Part shown: positions 1 to 7,741 of the stretch, piece by piece
Position numbering within the stretch: the stretch's first letter is position 1
Layout of the letters: every line of letters starts with the position of its first letter
Assembly: GCA_039819785.1 (NCBI GenBank)
Contig: JBCBRH010000042.1
Location: 1-25,777, forward strand
Reading direction: 5' to 3'
Source: JBCBRD01 sp039819785
GTDB taxonomy: Bacteria; Pseudomonadota; Alphaproteobacteria; Rhizobiales; Hyphomicrobiaceae
DNA: 25,777 nt
Position numbers and translations under genes: made by a program
The notes under the pieces: generated by a model
The model's database searches: none
Told to the model about the DNA's origin: nothing
The model's input: only the letters and a program-made list of their open reading frames with translations

Positions 1-35
1 GCGCCGCTCCGCCTGACGTCGGACAAGAAGCACGA

Positions 36-71
36 AAGCAAGAAGGCCCCGCGCGCGGGGCCTTCTTGCTT
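36..71. terminator. Bidirectional hairpin terminator
   Basis: A perfect inverted repeat has 15-base arms (AAGCAAGAAGGCCCC at 36-50 and its complement at 57-71) around a self-complementary GCGCGC centre. The stem is strong. T-rich tracts flank it only loosely (CTTGCTT on each strand). It lies 55 bases past the stop of the minus-strand Tat protein gene. It also lies about 20 bases after a possible plus-strand stop at 14-16 (frame reading RRSA, stop) of a gene that would begin outside the window. It could therefore end transcripts from both sides. Confidence 0.75.
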
Positions 72-125
72 GAAATGCCGACGTTAACGGTGGCCTACTC
101 TTACTCCGGTGCACTGGCCTACATT

Positions 126-890
126 CTATCCGGCGTTGACAATTGCGCTTGTCTCCCAATCGTTAGGCGGGTTCCAGACATCCGGGCGCCCGCGCGGTAC
201 GTGAACAGTCCTACGACGTAGCGAGTCACCATTGTGAAGATGGGATCGGAAGCTGAACGAAGCCTCCATGGCATGGATGATTGCCACGAAGTACCATGGA
301 CAACAGACCTCCTGCGCAACGCGGTACCAGCGCGGTTGAAAGTCGTCTTCAAGGATTTTTGACATGTACCACTTGACCGACGAAGCGTGGGCGTCGCGGA
401 CACGGCAGTTCTCGAATAGTTCCCGATACCCGTCCTTGATACTGTCGAAAGATGGACGGCCCGGCCGCGTTGACAGGGTCATACCTGTCTCACGATCGTC
501 AGGCAGGTTCCTCTCAGCTTGGTGAACCTTACGCAAAAGCTCGTCCGCCTCGTCCAGAAGGGTCTCAACCTGCCCAGCGGGGAGGTCGGCCCTCGGAGAT
601 GCTCGTTCCAGACTGATCATGTACTCAACGACCGCTGGCATGAGCTGCGCGAAGTCATTCTGATCCGTAACGTTGATACGATTGGAGAGCCGCGGCACTG
701 AAATGCCAAGCTCAATCGCCTTGGCCGTGAGCTGGCTGAGCTGTTTCCAGGACTGAAATGGGTCAAGGCTGAGTAACGTAGACTGGGCCAGTACACGTGA
801 CGAACCTAGCGCTGCTGTCATCGGAGCAGCCAGTGCCGCACCCGCGGCACTAAGGAAACGACGACGGTCTAGGAATTCCGATTCACTCAT
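126..890 (-). CDS. Tat-exported lysozyme-like domain protein, probably C-terminally truncated
   Basis: 254 residues from an ATG preceded by GGGGAGG with 5-base spacing; this ribosome site is why I prefer it to the longer frame starting at 1001. Residues 8-13 (DRRRFL) followed by SAAGAALAAP form a twin-arginine signal, with likely cleavage after VLAQ (about residue 36), so the product should be exported folded. The C-terminal part (about 165-254) carries WYRVAQEVCCPWYFVAIIHAMEASF, then HLHNGD, a TVHVPRGRP stretch and NPPNDWETSAI. From memory these match a family of uncharacterised lysozyme-fold proteins, in which the Glu of HAMEASF (E209) would be the acid catalyst. Family members continue roughly another 80-100 residues after the WExSAI segment, but here a TAG follows almost at once. 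The enzyme may be inactive or a remnant. Peptidoglycan cleavage is inferred, not shown. Confidence 0.8.
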   Translation of the reverse strand: MSESEFLDRRRFLSAAGAALAAPMTAALGSSRVLAQSTLLSLDPFQSWKQLSQLTAKAIELGISVPRLSNRINVTDQNDFAQLMPAVVEYMISLERASPRADLPAGQVETLLDEADELLRKVHQAERNLPDDRETGMTLSTRPGRPSFDSIKDGYRELFENCRVRDAHASSVKWYMSKILEDDFQPRWYRVAQEVCCPWYFVAIIHAMEASFSFRSHLHNGDSLRRRTVHVPRGRPDVWNPPNDWETSAIVNAG

Positions 891-1131
891 TGAGGCCTCC
901 CCGGAACAATCGGACACTGTTGTCAAATAGGCTAGAGCGACGGTGCAAAAAATGATGGCGATCAATGCTGAGAAATTTCGTATTTGAGTCGCCTGTCTCA
1001 TTCAGTTCCCGTCCATCGCACGCGCCACACCATGCAACCGAATGCGACTGAGCGAAATCAAAGCTATTGAATTCATCCAGAGGCAATATGCGTGAAATCC
1101 ATTCTCGCTAGCCCAGGATCATCGTCTCGCC

Positions 1132-3207
1132 ATGTTGGACCGCCCAATCGCTGACCACCCCGCAGAACGACGGAAGACCCGATTCTCCATACTGCGTTTT
1201 TTGGCCCTTGTGCTCGCCGGGTTCATCCTCTTGATGGCGTGTTTCGCTGCTTATCTCTTTTTCTATCCACCAGGTTGGATGGCAAGAGATCTCATCATTC
1301 GTGCCGTTGAGCAGGAGACTGGTCGGACGCTGACCATCGGGGGCAAAACCGAGCTCACGCTGCGACCGAGTATTCGATTGTCGATGGAGGAGGTGACGCT
1401 TTCGGGTCATGCCGGCGAAGACGGCGAGCCGATCTTCTCGACCGATCAATTGGAGACCGACGTCCAAGTGGTCGATTTGTGGAACTGGCAATTCGAGGTT
1501 CCAGCCATGAGTCTCGTTCGACCCGTTTTCCGGATTACGCCACGCGATCCACTTCTTGTCCGACTGGCCGAAGGCAAGATCAATGTCGGTGGGATTCCTC
1601 AAGAAACGACACTCAAAGGCGGAGTCATTGCCTTTGTGAGCGAAACAACCTCGGAGACAATCCGTGTTGAACAGGTGACCGGTCTTGTGACACGCACCTC
1701 GAGCGGTCAAGGTCTGTCATTCGACGGTGAACTTGTGGCTCATGACCAGAAAGCTACTGTCGACGGGTCGATTGATGACATCTATGCGCTGGCAAACGGC
1801 AATGACACCGCCATTGCAGTAATGTTTGACGCACCGGTCATTGCCGGGCGTGTGAATGGGTCACTTGCCACGCAGCCAATCGGAAAATTCAATGGCGATG
1901 TAGACGTTAAGACGGAAGAGCTTCCACAGTTGATGGCATTGGCAAGCGTCGATCCTGGACAGGTCAACCTTGGAGACACAGCCGCCCTAAGAGGAAAGGT
2001 CAATGGATCGCTCAACCGGTTCTCACTCCTTCCAGCCACTATCACACTTGAATCGTTAGAAGGCGTGGTCACTGGCGAAGTCTCGCTGGATGAGACCCGT
2101 CCGGCAATTAAAGGATCCTTCGCCACCAGCAAACTCGATATCAACACGCTCTTGCCTGAAGCATCCCGCCCCAGCGGTTTCGCGATAGAGGGTGCAAGCG
2201 CCACAGGTGTGAGATTGCCAACGCCTTGGGACAGCCTGATGCAAGAGCTGCAAGGACCGCGCTCTGCTCTTCGTACCAATGCACTTGGCGCAGCAAGAGT
2301 TCCCACGGGCCGATGGAGTTCAGAACCGTTCACCCTGAAAGAGTTCCCCGATCTGGATGTCGATCTGGCGATCAAGGCAGACGAAATCAACTACGGACAG
2401 CTCCTTCTCAAGAATGGGCAACTTGGCCTAAGGTCAAACCCCAAACGAATTGAGATTTCGCTGGACACGCTTGAGCTCTATGAGGGGAGCGTGAAAGGGC
2501 GCGCAGACTTTGATCTTGCAGAGGGCCCACTCAAGACGGGTCTGAGGCTCAATTTCAAACAGCTCGGTTTTGATCCACTCGTTGCAGAGCTACTGCAGCG
2601 GCGCCTTCTATCTGGAACGGGAGATTTGGATGTCTCGGTAGACGGTAAAGGCGGCAGTATGCGCGAACTTGTCGGCTCGCTTGACGGAACGGCTGCAGTA
2701 AATGCCAACCAAGGCGCAATCATTGGATATGATCTTCGTCGTGCTATTCTGAGCTTTGGCGCATCACAGCCCTACGACCCTGCTCGCAAGACACGTTTCA
2801 GTCGACTGAAAGCAAACGTGTCTGTTCGTACGGGTGTGTTGCGCAGTACGGAAGACCTCCGTCTGACAGGTCCTGACGTCGACGTGACAGCGCGAGGCTC
2901 ATATGGGCTTGTCTCCCGTTGGCTCGATCAACGTCTGTTGCTGAGCCTTCAGCCACCACCAATACACTTGCCCATTCCGCTCCGCGTCCAAGGCGATGTC
3001 GATGACCCGGAAGTCTTCTGGGATTTGTTCTCCGCAGCTGCTGAACCAAACAAGTATGCAACGCCGTTTTCCGTTGGCTCGCCGAATGAAAAGATGCCCC
3101 CCGAAGTGCGTAGTGCGATTGAGGCCGCGCTCAGTCAAGCACCATCGAAACGGGATTTGTCGATCGAGTCTCGCACGTTCCTCGAAGGCCTACTGGCCAC
3201 GCGATGA
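1132..3207 (+). CDS. AsmA family protein
   Basis: 691 residues. A short cytoplasmic N-terminus is followed by one transmembrane helix (about residues 23-47, FLALVLAGFILLMACFAAYLF). Then comes the typical AsmA start, with GRTLTIGGKTELTLRPSIRLSMEEVTLS, and long beta-rich segments. The C-terminal AsmA_2-like part holds the conserved patterns LSGTGDLDVSVDGKGG and LDGTAAVNANQGAIIGYDL (about 500-540). AsmA/TamB/YhdP-type proteins span or line the periplasm as beta-groove bridges. They affect outer-membrane lipid transport and assembly; the exact role of this one is unknown. It is divergent from the Tat protein gene across a 241-base spacer that should hold both promoters. The ribosome site is weak (AGGA about 14 bases ahead), so the start is likely but not certain. 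Confidence 0.88.
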   Translation: MLDRPIADHPAERRKTRFSILRFLALVLAGFILLMACFAAYLFFYPPGWMARDLIIRAVEQETGRTLTIGGKTELTLRPSIRLSMEEVTLSGHAGEDGEPIFSTDQLETDVQVVDLWNWQFEVPAMSLVRPVFRITPRDPLLVRLAEGKINVGGIPQETTLKGGVIAFVSETTSETIRVEQVTGLVTRTSSGQGLSFDGELVAHDQKATVDGSIDDIYALANGNDTAIAVMFDAPVIAGRVNGSLATQPIGKFNGDVDVKTEELPQLMALASVDPGQVNLGDTAALRGKVNGSLNRFSLLPATITLESLEGVVTGEVSLDETRPAIKGSFATSKLDINTLLPEASRPSGFAIEGASATGVRLPTPWDSLMQELQGPRSALRTNALGAARVPTGRWSSEPFTLKEFPDLDVDLAIKADEINYGQLLLKNGQLGLRSNPKRIEISLDTLELYEGSVKGRADFDLAEGPLKTGLRLNFKQLGFDPLVAELLQRRLLSGTGDLDVSVDGKGGSMRELVGSLDGTAAVNANQGAIIGYDLRRAILSFGASQPYDPARKTRFSRLKANVSVRTGVLRSTEDLRLTGPDVDVTARGSYGLVSRWLDQRLLLSLQPPPIHLPIPLRVQGDVDDPEVFWDLFSAAAEPNKYATPFSVGSPNEKMPPEVRSAIEAALSQAPSKRDLSIESRTFLEGLLATR

Positions 3208-3504
3208 CTTCGGTCCAGATCCCAAGACGGTGTCCCATGGCTTGGCGCCCTAGGACTGGGCAACTGTTCTCTTCGTGGCATCGCGCTGCTATAGCGAAGA
3301 TCGGCGACCTTTTCTTGGCACCGTGGCGATGATGGTTAGCCGGAGATTAAAATTCCGGCTTCCCCAGAACTTGAAACCAGAACTTGAAACTGGTCCCACA
3401 TCATCGCGGAACCCCAAGCGTCGCCCAGTTCAACGACCGCTAACATCCAAAACGCTGTCGCCAAAACCCCAAAGCATCTGTGGCACGTTCACGGCCACAG
3501 ACCT
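3208..3504. other. Intergenic region with short repeats, no gene seen
   Basis: About 300 bases between the AsmA gene and a small convergent gene. The reading frames here look non-coding. It holds a hairpin with 7-base arms (AGCCGGA at 3338-3344, TCCGGCT at 3354-3360). Directly after that is an exact 13-base tandem duplication (CCAGAACTTGAAA at 3364-3376 and 3377-3389). The hairpin has no T-tract, so I do not call it a terminator. Confidence 0.5.
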
Positions 3505-3786
3505 CTATCTCTCACAAAACTTTCGCGGTGCGAATTGAAGTGGCAGGCAGGCACCTGCAAGACAATCGTATGTATCAAGCGATCGGCATCGGGCTTTCAT
3601 TCGCTCGCGCGTCTCGGGAAGGCTGGTGCCATAGCAGGAGTAATCGACGCGGCCCCGTCGCCGGTCCAAGGGGTCGGTTATGCTGTATTGGCAGTCCCAA
3701 CCTTTTGGCGATGCATCTGCGGGGCTGTTTGGGACCAAGGCAGCCAACGCGACGACGACTAAGCCACCACTGGGTTTCATAAACAT
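3505..3786 (-). CDS. Small secreted cysteine-containing protein, unknown function
   Basis: 93 residues, not recognised. The start is set by GGAGG exactly 5 bases before the ATG at 3786; a longer in-frame ATG at 3798 would overlap that ribosome site. The N-terminus MFMKPSGGLVVVALAALV is a signal peptide, with likely cleavage in NSPADA|SPKG (about residue 26). The mature part has about six cysteines (WDCQY, DYSCYG, KARCRS, YDCLAGACLP, KFCER), which suggests disulfides in the periplasm or outside the cell. Similar short secreted proteins are common in alphaproteobacteria and usually unassigned. It stands alone, convergent with the AsmA gene. Confidence 0.65.
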   Translation of the reverse strand: MFMKPSGGLVVVALAALVPNSPADASPKGWDCQYSITDPLDRRRGRVDYSCYGTSLPETRERMKARCRSLDTYDCLAGACLPLQFAPRKFCER

Positions 3787-3956
3787 GGCGTCCTCCATTG
3801 CTGAGTGACCAAGTGTAGCAACAAAGCCGCCAAGCCGTCACGATCCCTGCATGTTGGTTACTGGCATGATGGGGAAGACTCCGCACTTAGAGCGGTCACC
3901 ACTGCAAATAGTTGGAACCCGGGGCTCAGAGCAACGCCTAGCAATTCCTTAATAAC

Positions 3957-4499
3957 CTAAGTTCTGTCGCCCCAAAGTCGCATCACGAGACTATAATATA
4001 AAACCAAAAGAAATCCGGAAAATATATCCATGTATGATGCGTGGGCCTCGATTCGCTTCGCCTGAAACCATCTTTTTGCAAAGAGGCTTCCATTTTCGGC
4101 CGCTTGCTCATAGTAATGCTTAGCGATATCAGAGTTTTTCTCGCAACCAATTCCCCTATCCCAGTAAGAGCCTAATTCGCTAATTAAACTCAAATTCCCT
4201 TTATGGGCTAGCCCTTCAACAAGCTCAAAGGCTTCCTTCTCTCTGCCTGCGCGTCGCAACAAGGCTGACAAATAAAGTCCGGCGGTTGCAAAATCACTCT
4301 CTAAGGCTTCCCTGTAAAGTCTCTCAGCTTTGCTTAGGTCTAAGGGAACACCTTTCCCGAATTCATGGAGATAGCCCAGGGCAGAGTTGGCAGACGGATC
4401 CCCTTGGCGCGCCAACTGCTTATAAAGCAGAGCAGCTTTGGCATAGTCTTTTGCTCTAAGAAGCCTGTCTGCCCGCCTTTTTGTGTTACATTCCGGCAT
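3957..4499 (-). CDS. Sel1-repeat (SLR/TPR-like) protein with C-terminal membrane anchor
   Basis: 180 residues from the ATG at 4499; a longer frame to a TTG at 4553 exists but looks less natural. At least two Sel1-like repeats are readable. One has ALGYLHEFGKGVPLDLSKAE followed by RLYREALE; the other has GSYWDRGIGCEKNSDIAK followed by HYYEQAAENG. A weaker unit precedes them (AALLYKQLARQGDPSANSAL). The C-terminus (FSGFLLVLYYSLVMRLW, about 155-175) is a hydrophobic helix, so the repeats probably face the cytoplasm from a tail anchor. Sel1 repeats serve protein-protein binding. The gene is AT-rich compared with the flanking kilobases, as are the next two genes upstream, which suggests an acquired segment. 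Function unknown. Confidence 0.75.
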   Translation of the reverse strand: MPECNTKRRADRLLRAKDYAKAALLYKQLARQGDPSANSALGYLHEFGKGVPLDLSKAERLYREALESDFATAGLYLSALLRRAGREKEAFELVEGLAHKGNLSLISELGSYWDRGIGCEKNSDIAKHYYEQAAENGSLFAKRWFQAKRIEAHASYMDIFSGFLLVLYYSLVMRLWGDRT

Positions 4500-4773
4500 C
4501 AGTCTCACTCGTCGACCGCATGTTATTCCGAATACGACTAGAGAGCACTTCAACCATTAGCGAGAGCCGACCCAGATTTTGGCACAGCAACAGCATCAGC
4601 GGGTTAGAGCGCACTTCCAAGCTTGGGCTTATGGCTCGATTTGACGGATATCTCAATCACGGTATCGGATGTTGCGGGTTATTGCCTGCTCCTATGACAC
4701 CGGAGTGCAAATGCAGCAATCTGGCCTCTAGTAAGCGGTTAGGCATTCTCTTTGATAATTTGCTTGCTCCACC

Positions 4774-5061
4774 CTAAAACATCTTTGACGAAAAATTACT
4801 TGCCATTGGATGCCCATTTGTATCTTTTGGACGAACTGTAGTATGGAAGTGTCTGTCTGGATCAAAAGCCATTGACCCTGCCCCTCGGTGTTCTGGTACA
4901 TAACCAAAGTCTGTTCGGATTTCGATCTTTGTTGGACCGCGTTGCAAACTCGCTCGATGTAAGCCCGCAAAGGCTCGTGTGTGGACGCACCTCCACTTCT
5001 CAGAAACTTTGCATGACCACACCACGATCGGCCGTAGAAAGTACATGTTTGAAGGCTGCAC
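4774..5061 (-). CDS. Doubtful small ORF in AT-rich cassette
   Basis: 95 codons, not recognised. The second half reads like protein (KIEIRTDFGYVPEHRGAG, then MAFDPDRHFHTTVRPKDTNG, ending SNFSSKMF and a stop). The first half is less convincing and overlaps the end of the upstream 141-residue gene by 62 bases. A competing minus-strand frame at 4728-5078 also stays open (116 codons, glutamine-rich). Either only one is real, or this is the frameshifted tail of a decayed gene. Confidence 0.25.
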   Translation of the reverse strand: MQPSNMYFLRPIVVWSCKVSEKWRCVHTRAFAGLHRASLQRGPTKIEIRTDFGYVPEHRGAGSMAFDPDRHFHTTVRPKDTNGHPMASNFSSKMF

Positions 5062-5425
5062 CTGGCGCAGACCACCATGACTTCATGTCTCTAAGTATTC
5101 GTTTTGCGTCCGCCAAGTTCAATTTGGACGGTGCTTTTTCCTGTTGGAACACAAGCACCTGGATCAAACCTAATTCGAGCAGTACTAGTGCCGCTTCCTG
5201 GGCGGCGCCAATTAGCACTTCATCATTTGCTCTTGGATAGAGCGACCGTAGTGACCAGACAACCTCATATAAACCGAGATAATCTTCATCTGCATCTTCC
5301 AGAATGACAGTCTTGACGTTTTCGATGTCTATCATCTGCTGCCAACTTGATTTCCACTCATTAGAATAGCGCCTGATTTTCTTCCAGAATTGGAAACGCG
5401 CGTACCACCACAAGTTAGTCGCCAC
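5000..5425 (-). CDS. Hypothetical protein, possible immunity-like family
   Basis: 141 residues from a GTG at 5425 with AAGAGGA just ahead. It overlaps the end of the upstream 103-residue gene by 11 bases, so the two are translationally linked. No signal peptide or membrane segment is visible. The central part (ADEDYLGLYEVVWSLRSLYP, then a helical AAQEAALVLLELGLIQVLVF, and later LADAKRILRDMKSWW) resembles a widespread small family. Its members pair a GLYEVxW segment with an amphipathic helix and a late loop-Trp region, and are sometimes found near toxin genes. That resemblance is from memory and the immunity role is only a suggestion. An internal ATG at 5332 is an alternative start. Confidence 0.6.
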   Translation of the reverse strand: MATNLWWYARFQFWKKIRRYSNEWKSSWQQMIDIENVKTVILEDADEDYLGLYEVVWSLRSLYPRANDEVLIGAAQEAALVLLELGLIQVLVFQQEKAPSKLNLADAKRILRDMKSWWSAPGAAFKHVLSTADRGVVMQSF

Positions 5426-5726
5426 ATTCCTCTTTCTTGAATGCGCTTAATAGCTTTTCCACTCTTTCTATCGAAGCTGCCTGACCAAAAAAGAATTGCA
5501 CACCCCTCATTCGTCGCCCGACTTGTGATAAAACGTAATATCTTTCCGAAATGAAATCGTCAAATCTGTCAGCTGTTTCTAAATCAGAAAACGCCAGAAC
5601 AACGCCGTACTTGCGGCTCTCAAAAAGGTGGGTTCTCTTGCTCGTCTTTTCAACCAGTACAAAAGGTCGACTCTTGAGTTGTAAGGAGTATTTCTTTACC
5701 CTTCGAGCCGAGAATAGAACGATCAC
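5415..5726 (-). CDS. Hypothetical protein, first gene of AT-rich pair
   Basis: 103 residues, not recognised. It starts with GTG (MIVLFSARRVKKYSLQL) and has a weak AAAGG about 12 bases upstream. The protein is soluble, basic and rich in Phe/Arg/Lys, with a likely alpha/beta pattern (VVLAFSDLETADRFDDFI, then GVQFFFGQAASIERVEKLL). Its end overlaps the start of the 141-residue gene by 11 bases, which indicates one transcript. The AT-rich composition, unlike that of selO downstream or AsmA upstream, supports acquisition as a small cassette. No catalytic motif is visible. Confidence 0.6.
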   Translation of the reverse strand: MIVLFSARRVKKYSLQLKSRPFVLVEKTSKRTHLFESRKYGVVLAFSDLETADRFDDFISERYYVLSQVGRRMRGVQFFFGQAASIERVEKLLSAFKKEECGD

Positions 5727-6027
5727 ATTTCAGCGTACCTTTGGGAGCTCTCGGGTCGCGGACTGGAGTAAACTCTTTAACGCGGCGAGGTAAAGTATCA
5801 ATACGTTATCCATCAGGTCTAGTAAGCCCCAAAGTCCTATCGCCGCGTGTAGTTCTTCCAGTCAGCACAGACAGCCGCCGAGATGTGCAGCGATTCACCC
5901 ATCCGGGTCGACATACATCTGCGGATGACTGCACGCATACACACACGCTCGGCTTATCCATAAATCCCAAGTCGATCGGGCTGAGTCGAGCGAGCCCGCG
6001 TTGGTCCTCAGCCGCGAAACGCCAGCG
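5727..6027. other. Spacer between AT-rich cassette and selO
   Basis: No supported gene. Two 9-base inverted sequences face each other 51 bases apart (ACGCGGCGA at 5780-5788, TCGCCGCGT at 5840-5848). A minus-strand frame at 5806-5961 (51 codons, ATG start, basic product) is open. Past its TAA the same frame continues open to overlap the next gene. This could be a remnant, but it has no ribosome site and no recognised motif. Confidence 0.35.
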
Positions 6028-7494
6028 TCACGTTCCGCAAAACGTCGCCTTTACGACTTCATCCGGTTTCGGTGGATCAGCAAAGATAGCGTTCTCTGGC
6101 TGGTCCTCGAAGGGCCGCGACAGCACAGCCAGCAAACGCTCAAACGGCGCGAAGTCCCCCTCGGACACCGCCGCTGAAATCACCTCTTCGACACGATGAT
6201 TGCGCGGGATATAGGCCGGGTTTGCATGCCGCATGGCCAAGGCACGATCATCTGGCGTTGCCGGTTCTTCGCCCAACCGGGTACGCCATTGCGAAAGCCA
6301 CGCGTTGAATTCAACCGATCGTGCCGCCTCAAGCCCGCCCGCCGTATCCTCATCGGACTGAGCCATGTCGCACAGCTGGCAAAACGTGTTCGTGAAATCA
6401 AGACGGTCATCATGCATCATCTTGAGCAGGCCATCTGCCAACGCATCATCACCATCGCGCGCTTCAAACAGCCCGAGCTTCGCGCGCAAGATTTCGTGCC
6501 ATGCCGCCTGATACAGATCGGGAAACGCATTGATGGCATCCTGCGCGATCCCGATGGCAACCTCCTCGTCGTCGGCCAGAACCGGAAGCAGCGACTGTGC
6601 AAACCGTGCGAGGTTCCACTGTGCGATTCGGGGCTGATTGCCGTATGCGTAGCGGCCAGCGTAGTCGATGGAGCTGTAGACGGTCGACGGATCAAAGGTG
6701 TCCATGAACGCGCAAGGGCCATAGTCAATGGTCTCGCCTGCGACGGACATGTTGTCCGTGTTCATGACGCCATGGATGAAGCCGACGCCCATCCACCGCG
6801 CAATCAATTGAGCCTGCGCATTGATGACCGCTTCAAGCAACGCGCGATAAGGGGTGTCGGTCTCGGTCGCATCGGGGTAGTGCCGGGCAATGACATAGTC
6901 GGCAAGACAGCGGATGGCGTCCGTATCCCGACGCGCTGCAAAAAATTCGAACGTCCCGACGCGTACAAGCCCGTTGGCAACGCGGGTCAGCACGGCTCCG
7001 GGCTCGACCCGCTCTCTGTAAACCGGTTCACCCGTCAAGACCGCTGCCAAAGCGCGCGTTGTTGGAATTCCAAGCGCCGCCATCGCCTCACTGATGATGT
7101 ATTCACGCAGCACCGGGCCCACGGCTGCGCGGCCATCACCACGGCGCGAAAACGGTGTCGGCCCAGACCCTTTGAGCTGAATGTCACGGCGCAAGCCGTC
7201 GTGGTCAATAATCTCGCCGAGCACGATGGCCCGGCCGTCGCCGAGTGCGGGATTGAAGTGACCGAATTGATGCCCGGCATAGGCCATCGCGATGGGAGCA
7301 GCCCCGTCCGGCACGTCATTACCGGACAACACGGACACACCCGCCGCGCCTGAAAGCATATCCGGATTAAGCCCGAGCTGCCGAGCAAGACCTGTGTTCA
7401 GCTTGATGAGCGCAGGGTCTGCAACAGGAGTGGGCCCCACGCGGGCAAAAAAACGGTCAGGGCAGCGAGAAAAGGTATTGTCGAAAGCAAACAC
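6028..7494 (-). CDS. selO: Protein adenylyltransferase SelO (YdiU)
   Basis: 488 residues, close to the usual 480-500. SelO is a pseudokinase-fold enzyme that transfers AMP from ATP to Ser/Thr/Tyr of target proteins and takes part in redox and stress responses. Family signatures are all present: AYAGHQFGHFNPALGDGRA (about 71-89), LKGSGPTPFSRRGDGRAA with the active-site Lys108, and the metal-site loop HGVMNTDNMS with Asp247. Cys261 (DYGPCAFMD) and Cys486 in the C-terminal FCGT match the disulfide-forming pair described for the E. coli protein, with Cys where animal SELENOO has selenocysteine. The start is a GTG with AAGGTGG 8 bases ahead. It is a single gene on the minus strand with 247 bases to the next gene upstream. 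Confidence 0.95.
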   Translation of the reverse strand: MFAFDNTFSRCPDRFFARVGPTPVADPALIKLNTGLARQLGLNPDMLSGAAGVSVLSGNDVPDGAAPIAMAYAGHQFGHFNPALGDGRAIVLGEIIDHDGLRRDIQLKGSGPTPFSRRGDGRAAVGPVLREYIISEAMAALGIPTTRALAAVLTGEPVYRERVEPGAVLTRVANGLVRVGTFEFFAARRDTDAIRCLADYVIARHYPDATETDTPYRALLEAVINAQAQLIARWMGVGFIHGVMNTDNMSVAGETIDYGPCAFMDTFDPSTVYSSIDYAGRYAYGNQPRIAQWNLARFAQSLLPVLADDEEVAIGIAQDAINAFPDLYQAAWHEILRAKLGLFEARDGDDALADGLLKMMHDDRLDFTNTFCQLCDMAQSDEDTAGGLEAARSVEFNAWLSQWRTRLGEEPATPDDRALAMRHANPAYIPRNHRVEEVISAAVSEGDFAPFERLLAVLSRPFEDQPENAIFADPPKPDEVVKATFCGT

Positions 7495-7741
7495 GCACGT
7501 GCCACCTTGTTATTTGAGGGCGGGTTCATCAGCCATTTTACCATTCACGACGCTGCCGACGGATCACACTCATAAGCGTCGCTCCTGAGACCGGCACACA
7601 CCTATACCCTGATTTGAAGCTCCGGCCTGAGGAGGTGGCTGTTACAGCCATTGATGCGCCCCGCCACTTCCAACCGTTTACTTTATCAGCCGGGGGTTCA
7701 GGAACCGGTAGGACACATGGCACTTAAGCGCCGCGCGCCAT

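Noticed and set aside
5780..5848. tRNA-like fold suggested by paired GCGGCGA / TCGCCGC ends
   Set aside because: The span is only about 67 bases and lacks a T-loop GTTCRA motif and a proper anticodon arm.
6196..7353. 385-codon plus-strand frame opposite selO
   Set aside because: It is a shadow of the well-supported selO gene; its product is arginine-rich without motifs.
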